Shown here: one piece after another, positions 16,801 to 23,641 of the stretch
Numbering within the stretch: the stretch's first letter is position 1
Layout: each line of letters begins with the position of its first letter
DNA from: DASWIP01 sp036397635
GTDB lineage: Bacteria > Actinomycetota > AC-67
Direction: 5' to 3'
Length of the DNA: 53,190 nt
NCBI GenBank assembly: GCA_036397635.1
Contig: DASWIP010000065.1
Span: 1 to 53,190, forward strand
Made by a program: the position numbers and the translations under genes
The notes under the pieces: model-generated
Told to the model about the DNA's origin: nothing
Database searches by the model: none
The model's input: the letters and a program-made list of their open reading frames with translations, nothing else

Positions 16801-19627
16801 TGTTGCTGTTCACGGTTGGGACCGGCGAGGACGGATCCGAGTCTTGCTGATCGATCACGTACTCGTAGCCTTCGATGTCCGACGTCGCGGTCGCGGAGAC
16901 CGTGAACTCCGGCGCGTTGTTCGACACCCATGCTTCCGGATCGGGATGAGTCGCGGAGTTGATCGTAGGTGCGGCCGGTGTCGTTCCGTCCACGCGGATT
17001 CGGTAGGCGACTGAGGGAACACTCCATCCGCCGTCGATGTACTTGGCTTTGACGCGGAAGTGCCACTCGCCGTCGCCGACATTGGGCTCGGTCCAGCTCG
17101 GAGCGATCGTGTCGATCTGCTCCTCATTTGCATCGATGGTGTCGTCTGGGTCCGAGTTCTCTGAAGGCGAGAAGGAGACCGAGTATCCTTCGATGAGAGC
17201 CGAGTCGGCCGGCGGCGTCCAGGCGAACACTGCGGTTCTGTCGGCAGACCACTCGTCCTGCGAGTGCGTGGGGGACACGACAACCGGGGCCGGCGGCCCG
17301 TTGGCATCGATGACGATCGGCCCGTAGGTCACGTCGTTGCTCGCATGCGCCGGTATCGCGCTGTCGAGCCCTTTGACATGGAACCAGTACGTTCCGTCCT
17401 GAAGCGAAGCCGACGTGGCACAGCCGCTATTCGCGTCGCCGTCGGGTGTCGAGGCCGCCTCGGTTCCCTGAGCATCGTTGAAAGCCCACGAGTAACCCAG
17501 GATGCCAGCATGCTCATCTGAGGATGCCAGCCAGCACACGGTCACGGTCGGGTCGGCGGATGGCACATACGGGGCGTGCGAGGTGTGTTCGGGGGCGCGG
17601 GTGGGATCCGGATCGATCACCGGATCAGTCGGCGCGTCCACGTCCACGCGCACGCGCCGATGTGCGGGCGTGCCCCACATGTTAACCCCGTTACGAGCTT
17701 TCACGTGGAACCAGTACTCGCCGCTGTCTTGCGAGTAGGAGGCTGTGGTGCCGGTTCCTAGCGAGGTGTCGGGTGGGGTCGTGTCGCTGGCCGTGTCGAG
17801 TAGGTACGAGTAACCGTTGATCGGGGCATCATCGTCCGCGGTCCAGTCGAGCGTGATGTCGCTGCGTGAATACCATGTGCTCGTCGTGGGATGCGTCGTC
17901 GAGGTCACGGCGGGCGCCGCGGGCGGAGTCGTGTCGACCGTGTAATATCGATAGGCAGTCCAGGCCGAATAGCTGCTCCCGTCGTAGTTGCGCGCGCGCC
18001 ACTTGAAGCGGCCATCGGTTAGCGTGATCGATGAGTGGGTGCACGCACCATTCGACCCCGGCCACGTGGACGTCGCGTTGGAGTTGACGCTCTGGCAGTG
18101 CCCGGACACGACCAGCGTGCTGCCGGCGTCATCTTTGCGGACCTCGTATGCCGAGTAGCCCTGGTCGCCATCGGGGTCCGAGTAGGTGGCGGAGAAGTTC
18201 GGAGTGTTGTCGGAGCTGACCGTATTGTTTGCCGGTGACTGGACTGTCGGCGTGTTGGGAGCACCATTGTAGGTAACGACTAGCCGTGGTTGTCCACTTC
18301 CGTATTCCATCGACCGGTACCGCCGCCAGGTAAGGGGATCCGTCCCGTCGGCGGCAAGGACCAACACCCCGTGGTTCGACCACGTGCCGTTCACCCACCC
18401 TCGGAACATGTTGGCAATATCCCACTGGACCCATGCCCCGTTGGAGTCGCAGCCGCTGCGCCCGTATGCGAAGCTCGCCGTCGCCATGCCGCTCGACGTA
18501 GAGGCAGGGCGGTTGTTCCAGGTGACATTGTTGACCCCCCAGCCCTCGGTAACGCGCCGCACCTGCGTCTGCCGGGCCGTGCACGAGGACGAGTAGTAGT
18601 TGTACATCTTCAGATCCGCACTCACGATGGTGGTGCTCCCAAAGCCGGAGTGGCTGAACTTCATCAAAGTTTGTGCGACCGAGTTGATGCTGCCGTCGTT
18701 CTCGCACGATCCGTAGGAGCCGCTGCGCAGATCCTGGTTGTTGCCGTTGACGGCGGTGTTGAAGTTTTGATTGGGATAGCAGCGATGGACGAGCGTGTCG
18801 CTGCCCGGGTAGAGGGTCTGGGTGCTGGGATCGACGAACACCGGCCAGCGCCGCGTCGGGTCTGCCAACCACACTGGATCGAACGTGAGCGTGAGTAGCT
18901 GGGTTCCGGCACCCGGCTCGATCGTTAGCGTGACGCCGGTGGATGCGCGCGCCTCATGGTGTTCGGGTGTTTCGCTCTCGTACATCACCAGCGGCGGCAT
19001 CCTGAGCACTGCCTCGCCAGCCGAGTTGACCAGATCGAACCCGTCGGCGGTTGAGGGTGACACTGACAGCGTGCCGCTCGCTTCGAACGCGAAGCCTGGG
19101 ACCGCTGGAACCTGGTGGAGGACGAACTCTTCCTTCAGGCCGCCCAACTGAACCGTGTAGCGAAGATCAACACCCGGAAGGATGCCTGGGTAGGTGACCT
19201 GGTTACCTGCTACCACTGCTGGCTGCGGTGAGAGGTCCCCCACCGGGCCGAATTGCAGATGCTCCCCGTCCGCCACAACGCGAACGGTATCGCCCGAGCG
19301 AACGCTGGGCGCGAACTCGTAGGCGACCGCGCCTGCGGCGTTCCTCCACGCGTAGCCGGGATCCGAGGACGCGACCAACGTCGGATCGATATCTTCCCAC
19401 CGGCCGTCGGAAGCCAGGAAGTGGATCGGCGCCGGAAAGATCTCGGCCTGATGCGTCCCGTCCGGCTCCCTGAAGAACTTCGCCGTTTCCGTCCGCAGCG
19501 CGACGATCTCCTCACGGACCGCCTCGTCGGGAGGTTCCTCGCTATGCGCACCCGGCGTCAACCCAACAAGCAGGCTAGCGCTCAGAAGTGTCGTCAAAGG
19601 GACGTGACGTAACCGACGTGATGCCAT
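10895..19627 (-). CDS. Giant secreted DNRLRE/Fn3/novel-repeat protein (2,910 aa)
   Basis: The ATG at 19627 follows GGAGGGG by 7 nt. Residues 1-29 are a signal peptide. Residues about 30-260 match the N-terminal domain common in actinobacterial wall-associated proteins (ETAKFFREPDGTHQAEIFPAPIH). About 262-450 is a DNRLRE domain (TLMKFSHSGFG, VTEGWGVNNVTWNNRP). About 453-1088 holds six Fn3/Ig-like repeats ending in forms of DGxWYFHVKAxDxAGN. About 1092-1330 is partly helical, then proline-rich. About 1540-2545 repeats a beta-strand pattern anchored on D-(V/L)-P-x-x-V-x-(V/A)-(T/D), roughly a dozen anchors; I know no family for it. The C-terminal 350 residues are beta-rich. No LPXTG, membrane anchor or RHS toxin core is visible. 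Likely a surface or adhesion protein. Base composition looks less GC-rich than the flanks. Confidence 0.85.
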   Translation of the reverse strand: MASRRLRHVPLTTLLSASLLVGLTPGAHSEEPPDEAVREEIVALRTETAKFFREPDGTHQAEIFPAPIHFLASDGRWEDIDPTLVASSDPGYAWRNAAGAVAYEFAPSVRSGDTVRVVADGEHLQFGPVGDLSPQPAVVAGNQVTYPGILPGVDLRYTVQLGGLKEEFVLHQVPAVPGFAFEASGTLSVSPSTADGFDLVNSAGEAVLRMPPLVMYESETPEHHEARASTGVTLTIEPGAGTQLLTLTFDPVWLADPTRRWPVFVDPSTQTLYPGSDTLVHRCYPNQNFNTAVNGNNQDLRSGSYGSCENDGSINSVAQTLMKFSHSGFGSTTIVSADLKMYNYYSSSCTARQTQVRRVTEGWGVNNVTWNNRPASTSSGMATASFAYGRSGCDSNGAWVQWDIANMFRGWVNGTWSNHGVLVLAADGTDPLTWRRYRSMEYGSGQPRLVVTYNGAPNTPTVQSPANNTVSSDNTPNFSATYSDPDGDQGYSAYEVRKDDAGSTLVVSGHCQSVNSNATSTWPGSNGACTHSSITLTDGRFKWRARNYDGSSYSAWTAYRYYTVDTTPPAAPAVTSTTHPTTSTWYSRSDITLDWTADDDAPINGYSYLLDTASDTTPPDTSLGTGTTASYSQDSGEYWFHVKARNGVNMWGTPAHRRVRVDVDAPTDPVIDPDPTRAPEHTSHAPYVPSADPTVTVCWLASSDEHAGILGYSWAFNDAQGTEAASTPDGDANSGCATSASLQDGTYWFHVKGLDSAIPAHASNDVTYGPIVIDANGPPAPVVVSPTHSQDEWSADRTAVFAWTPPADSALIEGYSVSFSPSENSDPDDTIDANEEQIDTIAPSWTEPNVGDGEWHFRVKAKYIDGGWSVPSVAYRIRVDGTTPAAPTINSATHPDPEAWVSNNAPEFTVSATATSDIEGYEYVIDQQDSDPSSPVPTVNSNSPNPSYPDTADGLWYLHARAKTGSGLWSDWSEPYLVRVDVTPPDAPTVTSPDHNTSEPTSQQVITADWTDNPGSDETSGIDGYAFEFNQSQATAPAGPPSTAATTAQSSSLADGVWYFHVVAVDQAGNRSDDAVFGPVTISQDAPPIQESRVQEFIDLWVPRVESTTFGHDYVYGEGYPQAILDEGFHEMNSAQKNYLIDRLNAVVYDPPVGDSAAENQAFRDMLYLFVFEKDSLRDIDDLDEWLGETVERLANTGDQTPQIIQNLEATELPTLPAGLPGPQLPDVTVPQLRSGLVPLPDLTGERRFPDLSADTAGVVQNLTTPMTDPLDAVRAQLDGIAAQAGIEPPTTPVFPDIGDLTIPDVTYAICWRSVAQTQATCRSGPGGVLLPGTVGVPEDVDVTGDGTSDVRILFGSIVDEDILGGQAFELTMSRLAGSEYAGQALRAHVWVVYDELTIQKRLLLGYDGFERGLGLSDETTTRLTIKDVLAASDNDDVSAKYDVSHQNQTSRWALTFGAREFDQDLDDQDETDPTDVSLQFSPVPGAIWGDVDHTRMLDATSGATIKQLRVTSHVTQPPPGPTGTRAVLDAVVNQVRSADDETARTRLLMNALPSNADVQVRQDHGGTASNTLLVAIESDQTIARVSVARQVTVGSVETRLYGDARSVPSDASLTVIDSGHRADATYQGTGSVDSIAIAASRTNDGVLARALSLAATDLPTNVTAGYGAPTSGLSGKLQADYSSNAPLTSLDVSFYRDSDQLTIVATADDVPTDVDATLDFAENLTDLWANDPVGLLDIKASIGGQLLYVPSGQHATAVIGTNTDASASVRIAGLTSINARYGDDLVADTSVVPGGQPFLLAARSGDARASARMSDVPSTLHVEILRSALTASYRATSRIGTLTVHANDSTVGPTLEATLVDVPREVDVTAQLGDEIRMTYGADAVLGSIDFLYNTEATATDDSGTRLYGSIADLPTTVTTTANLPGKSLSVSANQPVGRVTGVFTRGSGAPHIPNTEHASFVKDDQAIGASIDISGLESFNASYGDITDGSLVVGPGGQAFRLMGSVDGTLGYATFTKLPATTRVVVDVAARNALYVGDPAATRITAYGSKPDIGTLQVDMHDVPTRVEVTGTLDPLTGGTVVYTSPGSLGQLAAVYSPDVLTTEPATGSGRYVGVSAQNLPATVTATLDLAGKRFDWEASAATTNVTLRARNYPIAAAGIATVSDVPAHWNAFWDTSQVNVQGLTGQLGEIAFAVRNDGQPVLPAGNGLRAHANVADGLYDIGARLTNLTTVDYQHTKSGWKLTGDSDLEGALLWLDLDAAMPADAQSDVNEIGVFTQGSLSRFPSLFEVKATEESMTYTSNSNIDLALDVRAGWLKALANTATPTWRHGLSVRDGSCSTVDGCRPVANFLCRDQECFAVKSRLLLFGVASSIVVDFTTTGSPVRINNYAPPPSLNYLELYVDLREIVDLPTVFFRQEGIPSPVDLAFGPFSAGGDPAQVHVETHHSAGMGSLVGIAFLQEWTTPDESVLLEDLEVAAVVSSVPADLILDVGFGRDSSVNFGVSSPIDSVILTAVANFTSTSTGAANEARAAVGLFDIPASLDVNGAPEIHVDVTHPPTGEKPPAPTGESDPFLTFETTPCNGESENPQTPTGAGSGRGLDSLPTIDYRAPTSTVDLGIIIDDAWIQFAAASVDLTLQDAALALIDVGAQTAFRPTENGTGIRIASDDAVSTGRTGLIWAATSFDLRVPCLDLRIPERSHFGQKWSGEGKLDDTRIRIDDLHLWVTDVGHLTLSTGKAYLAYGVEGNYGTFDLYAPSLTATSHSWFNMRVERGFGFGVLPDWFNETITLDSPEDPNDPDDFENGWHTLYAHEMEDSFGPSKLSLCPQVGPIKIAPCLRVFTRPNVTGLRENGVHFAGTPGAAADTRNVFTLLDPGSSDLFTAVLDPLTALALTPDGYDTNVLVAPEPI

Positions 19628-20036
19628 CCTCGATCCCCTCCAAGCTCAGGACGGCGCGGCGAGATCCCTTCAGCCGATCCTGTCCCCTCCAACGCTGCAA
19701 CTGTCGGAGGCGTCCGAGCATCGATTGAGGATGGCGAGCCAAGATGACCAGAAGGGATGAGGAACAAGGTGGACGCCGTACGCCATTACGCCTCGGTCAT
19801 CCAAAGGAGCGCCCTCGGGCTCTATCTCCTTGAAGATGTCCATTTACGCAGGGTTGCAGGCGCCTCTGCCGGGGCTCTGCAATGCTCATGCCGTCGCTCA
19901 ACGGTGACCAGTGCCGCTTCATCTGCCGCTTCACCTGTATCCTTCGGCCGTGGGAAACGCGTCCGAGACCGTCATCGCCATCGCTGCGGCGACCGCTCGC
20001 GAGCGGATGATGATCGCAGCCCGTCGGGGGGAGCCG
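19628..20036. promoter_or_regulatory. Divergent intergenic region: giant gene and nucleotidyltransferase gene
   Basis: About 400 bp without a convincing gene. It holds the giant gene's ribosome binding site (19635-19641), an inverted repeat TTGCAG/CTGCAA (19854-19859 with 19877-19882), and the sequence CCTGTATCCTTCGG (19934-19947), which also occurs at 9054-9067. TATCCT within it would make an acceptable -10 element for the rightward gene. Confidence 0.4.
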
Positions 20037-20519
20037 ATGGCACAACCGGGTGATCAACTTGCGGCGCTTCTGGATACAGCTCGTACGCTGACGGACGCGA
20101 ACATCCCCTACGCTTTGATCGGAGGGATCGCGGTCGGCATCCACGCCGAGGTCCCTAGAGCCACCATCGACGTGGATATCGCCGTCCCTACTACAACGCC
20201 GCGCGCTCGCGTCGCAGACGTGCTCACCGCGGCGCACTTCGAGCTGCGAGGTGAGTTCGAGCACAGCCTCAACTTCAGGCACGAGACGGGTGAGCCCGTC
20301 CAGGTCGCGTTCGACCAGCAGTTCGACGACATGATCGCACGCGCGGAACCGATCGAGGTCGCCGGCTCGACGATCCGGATCGTGAGCAAGGAAGATCTGA
20401 TCGCGATGAAGGAGCGCGCCGCGCGAGATCCCAGACGCCGCAAAAGCAAGTCCCTCAGAGACCGGGCCGATCTGGAGTTATTGCGGGGAGACACTCCTGC
20501 TCCGGATGAAGGCTGGTAG
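20037..20519 (+). CDS. Nucleotidyltransferase-fold protein (AbiEii/DUF-type)
   Basis: 160 residues from ATG 20037, which has GGGGGGAG just upstream; in-frame starts at GTG 19950 or further left are possible but less well placed. The core is an NTase-fold signature: YALIGGIAVGIHAEVPRATIDVDIAV, with G-G-x-A and the metal-binding T-x-D-x-D. A later KEDLIAMKERAARDPRRRKSKSLRDRADLELL matches the helical C-terminal part of AbiEii-like and related kanamycin-nucleotidyltransferase-like families, in which KxD-type residues help catalysis. Such proteins nucleotidylate tRNA or proteins as toxins, or act as DNA-repair or resistance factors. No antitoxin or HEPN partner is encoded next to it, so the toxin role is not supported by context. 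Confidence 0.65.
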   Translation: MAQPGDQLAALLDTARTLTDANIPYALIGGIAVGIHAEVPRATIDVDIAVPTTTPRARVADVLTAAHFELRGEFEHSLNFRHETGEPVQVAFDQQFDDMIARAEPIEVAGSTIRIVSKEDLIAMKERAARDPRRRKSKSLRDRADLELLRGDTPAPDEGW

Positions 20520-20521
20520 CG

Positions 20522-21676
20522 CTACCCCAGCTTCGCATCGTCCCAGAGCGCGCGCAGCTCGGCCTGGCTCATGTCGTCGAGTCTCGCACCACGTTGCTTC
20601 GCGGCTGCCTCGACATGGAGGAACCGCTCGCGGAACCGCTTCGCCGCGCGCCGTAACGCCGACTCGGCATCCAGATGCAGATGCCGGCCGAGCGCGACCA
20701 CGCTGAACAGCAGATCGCCCAGCTCTCGCTCGCGCGCCTCCTCGTCTCCTTCGGCCTCGAGCAGCTCCTCGGCCTCCTCCTCGATCTTGGCGAGCGCCGC
20801 GCGCGCGTCCTCCCAGTCGAAACCGACCGCGCCGGCGCGCCGCTGCAGCTTCTGCGCGTACGCGAGCGCCGGCAGCGCTTCGGGCACACCCTCGACGGCG
20901 CTCCTGCGTTCCTTCTCGTGCTGCTTGATCACGTCCCAGTTCGCAACCACCTCGCGCGCGCCCGAGACCTCGACATCGCCGAACACGTGCGGATGACGGC
21001 GGACGAGCTTCTCGATCAGGCCATGCGCGACGTCGTCGATGTCGAACGCCTCGGCGTCGGTTCCCATCTGCGCGTGGAACACGACCTGCAGCAGCAGATC
21101 GCCGAGCTCTTCGGCGATATCCACCTCGGTTCCCGTCTCGATCGCTTCGAGCAGCTCGTAGGTCTCGTCCAGCAGATGCTTGGCGAGTGTCTGATGGGTC
21201 TGCTCGGCGTCCCACGGGCAGCCGCCGGGGCTGCGCAGCCGCGCCATGACCTTGACCAGCTCCAGCAGCCGCCGCCCGCTCGGCTGGCGTCCCATCACGA
21301 CCTCGACCTCCAGTCCCGAGGTCAGCGCGTGCTCGAACACGGCCTTGGTGACGTCGTCGCGGTGCAGGATGAAGGTGATCTCCTCATGCTCGTTCGCGAG
21401 CAGCGCGAGCGCCTGCGCCAGCGCGCGCGCGGCCTCGGGGATCTCGCCGTGCCCGTGCGGCGCCAGCAGGTTCTTGCCCTTCAGGCCCTGCTCGGGCTCG
21501 GCGGTCGGATCGGCCTCGAGCAGCTCGGTGACCACGTACCCTTCCTCGCGCAACCGTTCCGCGAGCGCGTCGCCGGGCGCCGAGAAGCACGGCGCGCTCG
21601 TGAGCGCGTGCCAAGCCTCGATCGGTAACAGGTCGGGCGACCCGTCGCCCGGTTTCACGAGCATGATCCTCGCCAT
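20522..21676 (-). CDS. mazG: MazG nucleoside triphosphate pyrophosphohydrolase with N-terminal extension
   Basis: 384 residues. It hydrolyses (d)NTPs, probably aberrant ones, to monophosphates. The first MazG domain begins near residue 134 (LLELVKVMARLRSPGGCPWDAEQTHQTL) and has the metal-binding pattern DETYELLEAIE...EELGDLLLQVVFHA. A second, shorter MazG-like repeat follows (KIEEEAEELLEAEG...RELGDLLFSVVALGRH). The first ~130 residues, including HRDDVTKAVFEHALTSGLEVEVVMGRQPS, resemble the degenerate methylase-like extension seen in actinobacterial MazG and YabN-type proteins. The position near mfd is conserved in Actinomycetota. There is no clear ribosome binding site; an internal ATG, five codons in (MLVKPGDG), is an alternative start. 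Confidence 0.92.
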   Translation of the reverse strand: MARIMLVKPGDGSPDLLPIEAWHALTSAPCFSAPGDALAERLREEGYVVTELLEADPTAEPEQGLKGKNLLAPHGHGEIPEAARALAQALALLANEHEEITFILHRDDVTKAVFEHALTSGLEVEVVMGRQPSGRRLLELVKVMARLRSPGGCPWDAEQTHQTLAKHLLDETYELLEAIETGTEVDIAEELGDLLLQVVFHAQMGTDAEAFDIDDVAHGLIEKLVRRHPHVFGDVEVSGAREVVANWDVIKQHEKERRSAVEGVPEALPALAYAQKLQRRAGAVGFDWEDARAALAKIEEEAEELLEAEGDEEARERELGDLLFSVVALGRHLHLDAESALRRAAKRFRERFLHVEAAAKQRGARLDDMSQAELRALWDDAKLG

Positions 21677-21709
21677 CGAGGGCTAGCGTAGCCTCTCGAC
21701 GGGACTAGC

Positions 21710-22246
21710 ATGGCGCCAGTGCGTGGATCACCGGTCTGTCTCAGGGAACCGAGCGCCAAGGACGAGGCCGACTTCCTCGAGATGGTCTCGGCCAGCGGCA
21801 CGCTTCACCATCCGTGGATCGACCCTCCCGCCGACGCTGCCGGATTCCGTGCCTTCCTGGAACGCGAGCACATGCCGAACATGGCCTCGTTCCTCGTGCG
21901 GCGTCGTGAGGACGACGCGCTCGTCGGCGTGTACAACATCAGCGAGATCGTGCGCGGCGCGTTCCAGAGCGGCTACCTCGGCTACTACGCCAACGCGCGT
22001 CTGGCGGGTCGGGGCCTCATGGCCGACGGCTTGCGACTTGTGATCCGTCACGCGTTCGGCCCGATGAAGCTGCATCGCCTCGAGGCGAACATCCAGCCGG
22101 GCAACGAGCGCTCGATCGCTCTTGTTCGCGCGGTCGGGTTCCGTCGGGAAGGCCTTTCGCCCCGGTATCTGAAGATCGGTGGCCGCTGGCGCGATCACGA
22201 GCGCTGGGCGATCACCGTCGAGGACGCGCGCCGAGCGAGAGGTTGA
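21710..22246 (+). CDS. GNAT acetyltransferase (RimJ/RimL-like)
   Basis: 178 residues. VCLREPSAKDEADFLEMV is the N-terminal beta-alpha unit of RimJ/RimL-type acetyltransferases; NARLAGRGLMADGLRLVIRHAFGPMKLHRLEANIQPGNERSIALVRAVGFRREGLSPRYLKIGGRWRDHERWAI contains the acetyl-CoA site (R/Q-G-x-G/L-x) and the conserved N-x-x-S-x-x-L-x-x-x-G-F-x-x-E-G. Members acetylate N-terminal amines of ribosomal proteins or small molecules. It is transcribed opposite to mazG from a short 33-bp divergent gap and is not part of the conserved block in mycobacteria as I know it. The substrate is unknown. Confidence 0.85.
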   Translation: MAPVRGSPVCLREPSAKDEADFLEMVSASGTLHHPWIDPPADAAGFRAFLEREHMPNMASFLVRRREDDALVGVYNISEIVRGAFQSGYLGYYANARLAGRGLMADGLRLVIRHAFGPMKLHRLEANIQPGNERSIALVRAVGFRREGLSPRYLKIGGRWRDHERWAITVEDARRARG

Positions 22247-22381
22247 CCCCGCCCGCGACCCGCAGAACCCTCCGGCCGGGTCTTGTCTGGCCGCGCGCCG
22301 AGGCGTAGCGTCCCACCCAGGAGGCGCTCGGGCGCCGCCGGAGGGAGCGCGGCCCAGAAGGACCGCGGGGAGGAGGAGCAG

Positions 22382-22780
22382 ATGCCGCAGCAAGCTGGGG
22401 TTTCGCACATCGCGCTGACTGTGACCGACGCCGCGCGCAGTGCGGCCTGGTACCAGAAGGTGCTCGAAGGGCAGCCGTTCTTCCAGGGAGACGATGAACA
22501 CGGACACCTCGAGATCAACCTCCATGGGAACCTGCTGCTCGGGTTCCGCACGCATCCGGGCACCGGCAAGAAGGATCGCTTCGATCCGGCCCGCGTCGGC
22601 CTGGATCACCTCTCCATCGCGTGCGAGAGCGCTGCGGAGCTGGAGAAATGGCGTGCGCGCCTTGATGAGAACGGCGTCACGCACTCGGGGATCCAGGAAT
22701 CACCCTGGGGGCTCCATCTGAACATGCGCGATCCGGACGACATCCAGATCGAGCTGTTCGTCGCCCCGCAACAGGGCTGA
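22382..22780 (+). CDS. VOC (glyoxalase/bleomycin-resistance) family protein
   Basis: 132 residues from ATG 22382, with GGAGGAGGAG 4 nt upstream. Two beta-alpha-beta-beta-beta units are visible: GVSHIALTVTDAARSAAWYQKVLEG with HGHLEINLHG, and VGLDHLSIACESAAELEKWRARLDENGVTHSGIQESPWGLHLNMRDPDDIQIELFVAP. The candidate metal ligands are His near residue 9, a residue of the first sheet, His near residue 79 and Glu in IELF. Members include glyoxalases, dioxygenases and resistance proteins. The reaction cannot be assigned. It lies in the same orientation as the preceding GNAT gene, with a 135-bp gap. Confidence 0.85.
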   Translation: MPQQAGVSHIALTVTDAARSAAWYQKVLEGQPFFQGDDEHGHLEINLHGNLLLGFRTHPGTGKKDRFDPARVGLDHLSIACESAAELEKWRARLDENGVTHSGIQESPWGLHLNMRDPDDIQIELFVAPQQG

Positions 22781-22867
22781 CGGCGGGAAAACTCGGCCTC
22801 CCACCGGACGAAGGGGATCGCGTCCCACCCGGCGAAGACAACCTTGGGTTGGAGAGGGGAGGCTGAG

Positions 22868-23290
22868 ATGAGAACCAAAGCAGCCATGCTGCTCGTGGCA
22901 GGAGTGCTGGGAGCGACGCTCGGTGCGGCGCCCCCTGCCGGGGCGAACGTTACGGTCATCATGGCGATGCCCGGGGCGGCGGTCCAGGGCCATCCGGCGC
23001 CGTACGGCCTGTCGTATGCGGGTACCCAGTCGGGGACGGCGTTGACGTTCGTGAACCTCGACGCGCTGTCCGGACACAACGTGACGGCGAAGAACTCGTT
23101 CGGGTCACCCGACCAGCCATGGTGCGAGCAGTTCGCCCCCGGGCCCTGCCCGCTGTTCTGGTCGGAAACCGTCGAGGTGGGAACGGCCACGCCGATCCTC
23201 GGCACGGAGCTGCTCAGACCGGCCGCGTTGTACGCGTTCGTCTGTACCGTGCACCCAAGCTGGATGACCGGCCAGATCCTCGCCGCGTGA
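22868..23290 (+). CDS. Secreted cupredoxin-like protein
   Basis: 140 residues; ATG 22868 has GGGGAGG nearby. Residues 1-26 form a signal peptide (MLLVAGVLGATLGAAPPAGA). The mature part carries the ligands of a type 1 copper site in the right order: His70 in SGHNV, then Cys126, His129 and Met133 in FVCTVHPSWM, the pattern of amicyanin/plastocyanin-like domains (C-x2-H-x2-4-M). Two further cysteines (86 and 94) flank a short loop and may form a disulphide. It would be an extracytoplasmic electron carrier or copper-binding protein. No redox partner gene is adjacent, so its partner is unknown. Confidence 0.78.
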   Translation: MRTKAAMLLVAGVLGATLGAAPPAGANVTVIMAMPGAAVQGHPAPYGLSYAGTQSGTALTFVNLDALSGHNVTAKNSFGSPDQPWCEQFAPGPCPLFWSETVEVGTATPILGTELLRPAALYAFVCTVHPSWMTGQILAA

Positions 23291-23360
23291 GCGGCGGCGC
23301 CCGCCAGACACGGATGTAGTGGCGGACCGCCGCCGGGCATGCCACACTGGGGGCACGCGA

Positions 23361-23622
23361 GAGAGGAGGTGATCCAGTTTTGCATAGACCCAACTGGACC
23401 CGCGAGGTGACTGTCCCGTAGGGACCGCTCGGGATCGTCCGAAGGGATCACCTCCCTTCTCGCCGGCAACACTCGGCTGAACCCGAGCGCCCGGCGGAAT
23501 CCCAGTCAGTCACCGATCCGCTGTGGGACCGGCTTCGTCCACTGGTCGGCGCACTCTGAAACACAGCGCCGAACCGCAGCGAGCGCAGAACCGAAGAGGG
23601 GGCTCGTACGAGCCCCCTCTTC
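23361..23622 (+). ncRNA. Candidate structured non-coding RNA (raiA-class to be tested)
   Basis: About 260 nt with many nested pairings and no reading frame. Helix P1: GGAGGTGATCC (23365-23375) pairs perfectly with GGATCACCTCC (23445-23455). Inside lie CAGTT/AACTG (23375-23379 with 23392-23396) and GTCCC/GGGAC (23413-23417 with 23421-23425). Then CGCCGG/CCGGCG (23461-23466 with 23491-23496) encloses CTCGG/CCGAG. TCGGCGC/GCGCCGA (23546-23552 with 23566-23572) follows. GGTGACTG (23406-23413) can pair with CAGTCACC (23507-23514), a possible pseudoknot linking the two halves. A 15-bp perfect palindrome ends the unit. Size, closed 5' helix, long-range pairing and phylum recall the raiA motif, but I cannot confirm that without a covariance model. 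Confidence 0.6.
23593..23622. terminator. Bidirectional hairpin terminator (perfect 30-bp palindrome)
   Basis: GAAGAGGGGGCTCGT followed directly by its exact reverse complement. It ends the RNA candidate on the + strand, and on the - strand it lies 20 nt after the stop of the PpiC-type lipoprotein gene, so it probably serves both. There is no long T-run, but GC-rich hairpins of this kind are common terminators in Actinomycetota. Confidence 0.8.
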
Positions 23623-23641
23623 ATATCCTGATCACCCTGGG

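Noticed and set aside
23370..23411. Short frame GTG..TGA (13 codons, VIQFCIDPTGPAR) at the start of the RNA candidate
   Set aside because: The GGAGG lies directly against the GTG with no spacing, both are inside helix P1, and the frame is too short to judge; better explained as RNA structure.
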